Shown here: one piece after another, positions 1-8,700 of the stretch
Position numbering within the stretch: position 1 is the stretch's first letter
Layout: each line of letters starts with the position of its first letter
Source: Candidatus Sulfobium mesophilum
GTDB lineage: Bacteria; Nitrospirota; Thermodesulfovibrionia; Thermodesulfovibrionales; UBA6898
Reading direction: 5' to 3'
DNA: 55,734 nucleotides
Assembly (NCBI GenBank): GCA_900302705.1
Contig: OUUY01000108.1
Span: 1 to 55,734, forward strand
Position numbers and translations under genes: made by a program
Notes under the pieces: model-generated
The model's input: only the letters and a program-made list of their open reading frames with translations
Told to the model about the DNA's origin: nothing
The model's database searches: none

Positions 1-1293
1 GACAAAGAATACGCTTGCACAGAGGAGCACCCCCGCTATTGCGCCGATGAGAACAGCCGCCACAGAGTTCACATATGCGCATGGAGCGGTGATCGCCACG
101 AGACCGGCAAGCAGACCATTTGCAGCCATCGAGATGTCAGGCTTTTTGTAGAACAGCCACATATAGAGCATCGCAAAAAATGCGCCTGAAGCTGAGGCAA
201 GCATTGTGTTAGTGGCGATAACGCCTATCCTCAAATCACCTCCGGCCAGAGTGGAACCTGCATTGAACCCGAACCATCCGAACGCAAGTATAAAGCAGCC
301 GGTGACGGCCATGGGGATATGGTGCCCGGGAAGTGCATGCACCTTGCCGTCTTTGTATTTGCCGTATCGGGGCCCCAATATCATCGCGCCTGCAAGGGCA
401 GCGACACCGCCCGTCATATGCACGACAGAAGATCCCGCAAAGTCAAGGGTACCGTGGCCGATGCCAAAGTTTTTCCCAAGCTGAGAAAGCCAGCCTCCGC
501 CCCATACCCAGTTTGCGTACATAGGATAGGTGAACATGGCGATGAAGAAGCCGTATATCACAAAGGATTTAAAGGTCCAGCGTTCCGCCATCGCCCCTGT
601 CGGGATAGTAGCCGTAGTGTCCATAAACACCATCTGGAACAAAAACAAAGAGAAGATCGCAGTATCATATGCACCTCCGGAAAGGAAAAACCCCTTTGTC
701 CCGAAGAGACCGAAATCTTTTCCGAAAAGGTGTATGACAAATTCACCGTCCAGCAACCCTGTGCCTCCGCCCAGGGCCGCGATATTACCTACCCCCCCCA
801 TCTGAAGAGCAAAGCCGCATATCCAGTAACCAAGCATCCCTATGCCGTATATCATCATGTTCATAGCCATCGTATGGCCCGCATTTTTTGCTCTTGTAAA
901 ACCGGTCTCGGCCAGGGCGAAGCCGGCCTGCATAAACATGACAAGAAATCCGCAGATTAGCGTCCACACGAAGTTTATCGCAATTCTGTTGTGGCCAATC
1001 GTATCAGCTAATTTAGCCGCAAGCGGCTCCTTTGGACCTAGGTTCTTAAGGTCATCGGCGGTTGGAGCACCGGCGCTTGCCCCGACTACGTCCGCCGCAC
1101 CGCCCGTGTTGGCGCCCGACGGGTCCGGCTTCAGGGTCGGAGCAGAGGTTGCAACGGCAGGTGCAGGCTGAGCAGGCGCGACTTGCTCAGCCTGAGAGGG
1201 AGGGTTAGCCTTCTGCACCTGGTCTTCGGCGTGCAACAGTGATGCCGAAAAAATGAAAACCAGTAATGTTATTATGAGTGTTAGGTGTTTCAT
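1..1293 (-). CDS. amt: Ammonium transporter Amt, C-terminal part cut by window edge
   Basis: This is an Amt/MEP/Rh family channel that moves ammonium across the inner membrane. 431 in-frame codons are visible and the reading frame runs off the left edge without a stop. Residues 1-22 form a signal peptide (MKHLTLIITLLVFIFSASLLHA). A Pro/Ala-rich linker of about 75 residues follows, and the Amt core starts near residue 105 (NFVWTLICGF, MQAGFALAETG). The pore motif DFAGSSVVHMTGG carries the first pore histidine at residue 292; the second should lie just beyond the edge. The gene starts 28 bp after the porin stop, so the two probably form one operon. The long extracytoplasmic Pro/Ala linker is longer than in E. 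coli AmtB. A PII gene may follow outside the window. Confidence 0.95.
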   Translation of the reverse strand, partial: MKHLTLIITLLVFIFSASLLHAEDQVQKANPPSQAEQVAPAQPAPAVATSAPTLKPDPSGANTGGAADVVGASAGAPTADDLKNLGPKEPLAAKLADTIGHNRIAINFVWTLICGFLVMFMQAGFALAETGFTRAKNAGHTMAMNMMIYGIGMLGYWICGFALQMGGVGNIAALGGGTGLLDGEFVIHLFGKDFGLFGTKGFFLSGGAYDTAIFSLFLFQMVFMDTTATIPTGAMAERWTFKSFVIYGFFIAMFTYPMYANWVWGGGWLSQLGKNFGIGHGTLDFAGSSVVHMTGGVAALAGAMILGPRYGKYKDGKVHALPGHHIPMAVTGCFILAFGWFGFNAGSTLAGGDLRIGVIATNTMLASASGAFFAMLYMWLFYKKPDISMAANGLLAGLVAITAPCAYVNSVAAVLIGAIAGVLLCASVFFV

Positions 1294-1321
1294 ATCAAAT
1301 CTCCTTTTCTTTATTAGTCAT

Positions 1322-2461
1322 TTACCACATATACATCACACCAAGCGCGACAGTATCCTGGTTCTTCTTGTCCAATGTGTTGTGCTGAGAATCAAAGGCG
1401 TGCTTATCCGACCAGTCGTGCCTGTATTCGGGCCGGACTATGAGGTTCTTTGCGACCCTGAACTCCGGCGTAAAAGTTACCTCTTTGACCTTCTGTGCAG
1501 TGCCGGTCCTCACCCCGTCATTGTCGTCGAAGTATTCCGCCCTTAAGGCCGCGCTGAACAAATCGCTGAAATCGTATTTGCAATAGCCTGCAATGCCGTA
1601 CCACTTTGCATCGCCGCCATCGGGAGCGGCATCGGACTGAACGGCATAGTCGCCATTTACCACAAATGTCAGATTCTTTGCCGGCTTTATCGTTATCACA
1701 GTATCAGAGAGGAACCTGTTGGTATCTCCTCCGGTAACGCCGCCGACTTCGCGGCCGTTCATAAAGTTGAAGGCAGCTGAGACCTGCTCAACAGGGGTCA
1801 GGTTGACGGTCAAACCGAGGGTCTTGCTGCTGCCCTCATCTTTGAAGTTGTCCCAGCCGTTGACGACATAGAAGTTTACGCCGAATTTGTCGCTGAAGGG
1901 ATAACCGACCATCAGGCCCGTATGGGTAAATGGTATTGCGAAATTAAAGAGTAGGCCCCTGGAGTAATTCATATCGTCCTTCGCCTCGATAACTTCTGCG
2001 CCGTGCAGCGTTACGAACTTTCCGAACCGGAACTTAAGCCCCTTGCCCAGAGGCGCAACATAATCGATATAGGCCTCGGTCAGATCAAAAGGATCTGATT
2101 TTGCGGGATCATCTCCCTCATTAATGCCGAGACCGGTGGCGTGAATAAACTTTGCAGTCTCGCCGGCGGAAAGTTTGAGCCTGTAGCCGACCCCTCCAAC
2201 TGCGGCGTCTTTGTTGAAAACTATCTGGGCGAGATCGAGCGTAAAGCTGTTCGCCTTATGGTCGAATACCCTGAGTCTGTTTTCCCCCGAATCGGGATTC
2301 TCAAAATTGTAGTTGTACCCGCCCTGCAGATAGATGCTTAACCCCAACATGTTCTTGATATCATCCAGGCCTGTACCGGCAGGTTTGGCCTCTTCCGCAT
2401 GGGCCCCTGAAACAAACAACAATATCAGTAACAGCGCTGCCTTCAAAATCCTTTTCTTCAT
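1322..2461 (-). CDS. Outer-membrane beta-barrel porin upstream of amt
   Basis: 379 residues. An N-terminal signal peptide ends at about residue 22 (VSGAHA, then EEAKP). The rest alternates in the way of transmembrane beta strands (YLQGGYNYNF, LKFRFGKFVTLHG, VALGVMYMW) and ends in an aromatic residue, as barrel proteins do for BAM recognition. It resembles the putative beta-barrel porin-2 (OmpL-like/BBP2) group. The likely role is passive uptake of small solutes through the outer membrane. A strong AGGAGG lies 6 bases before the ATG. It is first in an operon with amt, so it may be an ammonium or nitrogen-source porin. Family assignment is moderately sure; substrate is inferred from context only. 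Confidence 0.82.
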   Translation of the reverse strand: MKKRILKAALLLILLFVSGAHAEEAKPAGTGLDDIKNMLGLSIYLQGGYNYNFENPDSGENRLRVFDHKANSFTLDLAQIVFNKDAAVGGVGYRLKLSAGETAKFIHATGLGINEGDDPAKSDPFDLTEAYIDYVAPLGKGLKFRFGKFVTLHGAEVIEAKDDMNYSRGLLFNFAIPFTHTGLMVGYPFSDKFGVNFYVVNGWDNFKDEGSSKTLGLTVNLTPVEQVSAAFNFMNGREVGGVTGGDTNRFLSDTVITIKPAKNLTFVVNGDYAVQSDAAPDGGDAKWYGIAGYCKYDFSDLFSAALRAEYFDDNDGVRTGTAQKVKEVTFTPEFRVAKNLIVRPEYRHDWSDKHAFDSQHNTLDKKNQDTVALGVMYMW

Positions 2462-2590
2462 CGTTTCCTCCTATTTAAGTTTTTTTTAAAAAAAACAGGG
2501 CCTGCATGGATCCCGTCATTTATTCCCATTGCACTATTGTCCACCGCTATCCATCGCACCTACTATTTCCATAGGCATCACTGAAACCAT

Positions 2591-2606
2591 TGCCAAAAAC
2601 ATGCCA
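2591..2606 (-). promoter_or_regulatory. Sigma-54 (-24/-12) promoter of porin-amt
   Basis: The minus strand reads TGGCATGTTTTTGGCA. Against the RpoN consensus TGGCACG-N4-TTGCA only two of the fixed positions differ, and the invariant GG and GC are ten bases apart. It sits about 130 bp before the porin start codon and points toward it. Amt genes are classic nitrogen-regulated sigma-54 targets. This predicts a leader of roughly 120 nt. Confidence 0.72.
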
Positions 2607-2648
2607 GCGGGGATCTATTTGATTATTAAAGAAAATGCAGGAATGACC

Positions 2649-2685
2649 TACTACATGATTGTGGTATCGCTACAATTATGTAGTA
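2649..2685. promoter_or_regulatory. 14-bp inverted repeat, possible activator site for the sigma-54 promoter
   Basis: TACTACATGATTGT and ACAATTATGTAGTA form arms that match at 13 of 14 positions around a 9-base spacer. The centre lies about 85-90 bp upstream of the predicted sigma-54 start, a normal place for an enhancer-binding protein. It does not match the NtrC consensus. No T-run follows on either strand, so a terminator for the upstream polyketide synthase is less likely. Confidence 0.5.
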
Positions 2686-2747
2686 ATTCTTTGAAGCCTT
2701 TTACAAAATAGGGAATCCTTGTTACGGTCTGTAGGACAGCTTAAAAG

Positions 2748-5700
2748 TCAGGAGATGAGTTTATTTATGAATATGGCAGGTATGTCCATTGGGACATATT
2801 TATCGGTCTCGTCGGTTGACGCCCATACTATCGTGTGATGGCCGTATGCGAGTTTGATCCTTTCGTTTGAGGGAGTAACTTTGAAATATTCAAAATAGAG
2901 CTCCAAGGCTCGCTTCCATACGCGATGCACCTGCAGGGTAATGGCTACGCGGTCAAACGGCATAGCCTCGCGCAGGTGGATAACCTGGCAGCGCGTGGTT
3001 GCAAACTGGGCTTTGGACGACATGCTCATGTAGAGTTGAGGGTCGAGTTCATACATGTACTTATCTATGAGGTGTCCCTGCCATACAAAATAGTTGGAGA
3101 AATATATGTTCTGGGCGAGGTTAGAATGCTGCATGGAGGTGTCAACCATGGTTTCGGCGGCTGCACTTTTGTTCCTGCCGATGAGGTCGTATTCCCGCAT
3201 CATCTCGCCGAAGTCGTCCGCGGTTATGACAGCGACCGGGGGTAGATTCTCAAGTTGTTTTGTTTTTGGCAGCTTCGGTGACATGTTATTTTCACGGAGG
3301 AAATCCGCGAAAAATGAGGGACATTCCACCGGCTCGACAAGACCGTGTCCGACCACCTTGATCCAGGAGACCTGGTGATCACTGAAGGCTACGGGAACTA
3401 TGATGCCGTCTTCCGTTATTTTGAACCATCCGAATTTAAGCCTGATGGAGGAGTCCTTGTAGCCGAATACCTGGTCTATCCACATACGTGCCTCAATGCT
3501 TTCATGGTTTCTTACGTGTCGCATTATGTCTGTTTCAGTATGGTTTGTTACCATGAAATGACCGTTATAAAACTCATCACTTATATATTTCCCGACCGGT
3601 TTCAAGGCGGCCTCCCTTACATTTCCGAGCCAGTGGGCGTAGTTTGCGAAGTTGACGCCGCCACTAATGCTAGCGTTATCCTTGAGGCCAAGGTTGAATC
3701 TGCACACAAAGACTTTGTTCCCTTGAGGGCCGCTCTCGTCCAAAATCTCAGCCGACTCCTGAAGAGTAACTAAACAGGTCGACTTATTCCTGTCCATAAG
3801 GGTCGATGGCAGATTAAGTCGAGTAGCCACAGCGATGATCCGCTGGGGACCACGAAGCAGCCTGACAGGGAAGGTGAAAACAACAATGCCTTCCGTCCCG
3901 CTGAATGCGACACAATCACCGATGCTGTAGCTATATCTGAGTTCGTTTTGGCGCATGTCTGTTGCCTTAAGCAATGCCTCTGCTGCGCACCAGATACGGG
4001 TGGCTGCTTCGTCATAAGACTCGCCCTCTTTCTGCAGACGGTCTAAAAGCTGCTGATTATCGCTGCCGAGCATGAGATCCCATTCTTCCGCATCCCTGTG
4101 TATAACCGGCTCGACATCGCAGCCCTGAGGAGCCAGGCCGGCGCTGCAGATCAGCAGTTTGGCATCGTGACTGCATGAGAGGGCTATGTTATCGTTCCCG
4201 GGAAGGAATGGTTTGCCCTGCTCGGTCCAGGCAACGGTGATTGGGACAGAAGCATCGGCTGGTCTCGGCGATGTTGACTGGCAGGCGCTTTCAAAGAGCG
4301 TGTGTTCTAGGAAATGACGTTCGGGTTTCGCCATTTTAGATAGAAGGGGAACATGCTTTATGCGCACAGCCGGAAGTTCGGCTTTGACCTCGTTACACAA
4401 CTGTGCGATCTTCAGGTTTATTCGGTTTTCGTCCCAATGATCTGGTGACAAAAGGTCATTCACCGTAGGAGCGTCCTGTATGCGTTCGATTATTTTTACG
4501 GTGTAGCCCAGGATTTTTTCGACAATTGTGCCGTTTTGGTCGACCGCTGTCACTTCTGCTACGACGGTATCGTTATTCCTCTCAAGGATATTACCGATAA
4601 TGAGATATTTGTCAAAGCCATGCGGCCTAAAATATATCTCCCATTTATCGATCTTAATTGGAAGGGCTCTTAGGTCTGGAAGGATGATTTGTCCTGACTG
4701 AAGTAATGTGTCCCTGAAATAGGGGTCACCCGCTGTAAAGGGCTGGTGGGTACCGTCAAAGTCCGGGTCGGGTGGTTGGGTAGAGGCTTCAAAAATGCAC
4801 TGGTTATCTGTCATCGATATGATATGCCTGATGCGCTGGAAGTTTGTCCCCTGAAAGAGCATATGGCCGTAAAGGTCCTCGCCGGGATGAATGTCCAGGA
4901 CTTCCTTTGGTATCTCTTTAGTATACTGGCTGGGCAGCAGGCTGCCGTTCAGGATAAAAGTTGCTTCGAAGCAGTCTTTATCGAATCCCATCCGTTCAGA
5001 GGCGATGGCAGCCTTTACCTTCGTCGTTGCACCAGCCTGATCGGATTCCTGTACAAGGGCCTTTATGCGTATTTCTGTTTGCCCGTCGGGCTCTACTGTA
5101 ATGGGATAGCTGAGCCTTATATCCTCTATTTCAATTGCGGTGTGATCGTCTGCTCCGGCAACCGCCATGACCGCCTGCCACATTGCTTCAATGCCAAATA
5201 CAGTGGGGAAAAGGTAGGTGCCCCTGAAGATATGATGGGTTAGATACTTGTCTTGGGCGGTTGTAAGTAAAGCCTTTGTCTCTATTTCTACGCCTTGCTC
5301 GAAAAAAACGATTTCCCGGGTGAAACGCCCCCGCTGGTTGGGCGGCTGCGCACGCATTATGTCAAGCGAGCCGAGTCTGCCGGCGACAATTACCTGCGGC
5401 GTATCAGCCGAAGAGGCAACCATCTGCAGGAAGTGGTCTATCCCTTCCTCTTTTGGGATCGCCTGTATTCCCAGCTTCGAGAGAAATGCGATGCTGCCCA
5501 TTTTGGCGCCCATACCGATGTCTGCCCATATGCTGAATGCACAAGTAATGATTTCCACAGAGGGATTCCGGCCACTGAATTGCTGTAGCACAAGGTTGAG
5601 GACCTCATTTGAAAAACCGTACCATGCGTTTCCAGCCATCCCGGTTACTCCTATAATGGAGCCGAAGGCAACGATCAGTTTTGGCGGACTGTCTTTGAGG

Positions 5701-8700
5701 ATGTTTAGGATGTTGATTGCGCCCAGAACCTTGGGACTGATTTCGTTATATGCGTCCTCCAGCGAGGCCTGGTCTGCCCGGCGCGGCTTGTTCATCGCAG
5801 CGCCGTGGATAAAGCCGGTTATAGGGCCGAGTTCTTCTCTGATGTTTGTGATCAGTGATGAGACAGCATTTTCGTCTCTGATGTCGCAGGCGTAATAGCG
5901 GTGCGAAATGTTGTTCTCGCTGTAACGGTTCAGACTTTCCCGGATCTCGGGGTCGCTTTCTATGTTCGAGGTGCTTCCTACTAGCGCAAGCCTTACTCCC
6001 GTCTTAAGTGCAAAGGAAAGTGTGCATGCCGCAGTGATACCTCTAGCGCCTCCGGTTACAAGCACCACGTCCTGGCTGTGCCATGGAATGGACCTCGGGG
6101 TGAACTCATGAGACCTCACAGGGGTGAGAACAGGCACGCACCGGACCAACTCATCGTCGTACACAGCAATAGCAAAGGTATCTTCTGCCCGAAGCTCCGC
6201 CAATGTTTTCTCAATCGCTTGGGGGGACATATGGCTGAACTGCAGAACGCGGATCCTTTCCTGCGGATTTTCGAGGCGGAGGCTTGAGAGAAACGCTGTT
6301 GTGCCCTTTGCCACGATTGAAGTTGCATGGTCGATGCCAAAGAGATCTGTGCCTCCGAATTGAAGCACTGCATAGGTCGGTTTGGGGAAGCGTCTTTTCA
6401 ATGCAGCAATAGTTGCGGCGATCTTGTGCAACCTGCCTGCCATTTCCAGGGCTTGCCAGGCCGTCAGAAGATTGCTGTTGACCTGGTCTGCCGGTAGGAG
6501 GAAGATGAAGTAGTCGAATCTTCCCAGTTCCTCTGGCGAAGCTACCGGCACCTCTGCATAATTCATTGTTACGGCAAGTAGTCGTTCTCTGCTCATGACA
6601 TCTCTGAGATCGTTATGATATTGGGCATGTGAGTGGTCAGAGACTATGAGGACATTTTTTTGCTTCAGGGCGCTTGCGGGTTGAGGAGTAAGCGGTCGTG
6701 GAACATACTTTATCTTGAAGTTGCGTACCCAGGCATCTTTTCCCGGGGACACAGTGGAAAGATCACTTTTCTCTTTTCCCATCATTATATGGTCATAGAT
6801 CTCTCTCAGTGAGCTGTTAGCAAAAGCTGCAGGGTCGACTGTCCCCTCCGCGTGGTAAATTTTCATAGCCTTTGCGACAAGCTCGGCTGCCTTTATCGAA
6901 TCGAGGTTCAGGTCGTCCAGTAGCCGGTTATCAAGGGATATCGAGCTGACGGGGAAGCCTGTAATTTTTGAAACAAGGTTAAGGAGCTCATCCGGTGTTT
7001 CGGCAAAGGCGCTTACTGATTGCTGCTCGTCCGTGAGTTCGGACTTCTTTTTCGGGATCGCTTGTTTCGGCGGCTGTGGCACCTCAGCGCTGATGGTCTT
7101 GAGCATTTTGTTGTCGATCGGCAGCAGTGGCCGCTCACAGGGGTTTTCTATAAAGACGCGTTGGGAAGCCGGTATGAAGGGCCTTACGAGACGGTTTTGA
7201 AAGAGGGCCGGCCATATAATTATGCCGCCTTGAGCGAAATAACAGGCGAGCACCGTGTTTAGCGACCGGTCGTCGCCCGCTCTGCCCTCGACCGGGAGGC
7301 AGTAAGTGTCTGCACCCGTTGTTATAGAACGGGCCAGGTCCGATAGCACGCGGCCGGGGCCGACTTCGATTAATAAATCGCATTCCTTCTTCATATTTCC
7401 TACAAGCGATATTAAGTCCACTGTGTGTGTAAGTTGCCGGCTGAAATGTTGCTTGAGGTCTGCTCCGGGCATTACGGGACTTCCATCAATGGAAGTGAAT
7501 AGCCTAACTTTAGAGGTCGGGAGCGTCTCCGGGATTGGTGCGCGCATTGCCAGAGTGGAAGCAGCATCACTCATGAAGCGTGAATGGAAAGCGTTTGCAA
7601 CCGGGAGCCGCCTTGTCTTTATGCCGCTGGCGGTGGCAAGACGCATCACTTTTTCTATTGCCCTCCACTCGCCTGATACGACAGTCTGCTCAGGAGAGTT
7701 TATATTGGCTATAACGGCGTATCCATCTGTCTCGTCCAGTATTTTACGGGCTTTTTCGCGGTCGCATGAGAGGCTGGCCATGGTGCCGGCTTCATGGGCC
7801 TTTGCCGCAGTTATTCTTCCGCGAAACGCGGCGAAGCGCAGAAGAGCCATGTCGCCAAAGGCGCCGGCTGTATGGAAAGCGCTCAGTTCACCCAAGCTAT
7901 GTCCGCCGGCTGCCTGCGGAATAATGCCCAAATTCTCAAGATGGCGCATCCATAGAAGTGAACAGAGGCATATTGCCGGCTGCGCTATTTCCGAGTTTGA
8001 GAGGGTCTTCATCCATGTCTCGACCTGGTGGACATCTGAAGCCCTGTCTACAGGTTGATAGATGGCTTCGATGATTTTCCTGCATCCGTGCTCCGCAAGA
8101 TAAGGGTCTGTGCGGGAAACCAGATCTCTGGCCCATGCGTGACGGTCTATCAGGATCCTGCCCATGTTAAGCTGTTGGGATCCCTGGCCCGGGAACAAAA
8201 AGCCGATTCGTGGCGTTTTTTGGCCATGGCCGATCCAGATGTCCTGCTGAGGGCTTGCCTTCATGGTTCCATTTATAATTTCATTGTCTGCGAGGATACG
8301 ATGCGTGCGGTCGAGACAGTCTATAAGGTTATCCGGGGAGGAAGCTACTATGGCGACACGGAAGTGATCGGCAGCGTTGACCTCTTGCGTTAGATAGCTT
8401 GAGAGATCAGCGAGTTCCGATGAGCTTATGCCGTATGCGAGTTTTTTGAGCTGGTTTATTTTCTCCAGCATATTTTGCCGGCTCTGAGCAGCGACGGCGA
8501 AAATCTCGGTCTCCTGGTAGGAGGCCATCAACTGGCGTTCACCGATTGATGTGTCGAGAGCGCTTGCCGGCTTGCTGTCTGATTCGATTGTGACATGGCA
8601 GTTAATGCCTCCGAATCCCATACCTGAGACCCCTGCCCGCATGATCTTGTTGATGTCGCCGATTTCGCCGTGCATCACCGGAAATAGAGCTTTGGCTTTG

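Noticed and set aside
2649-2685. Terminator for the polyketide synthase gene
   Set aside because: The stem has no following T-run on either strand; a binding site is more likely.
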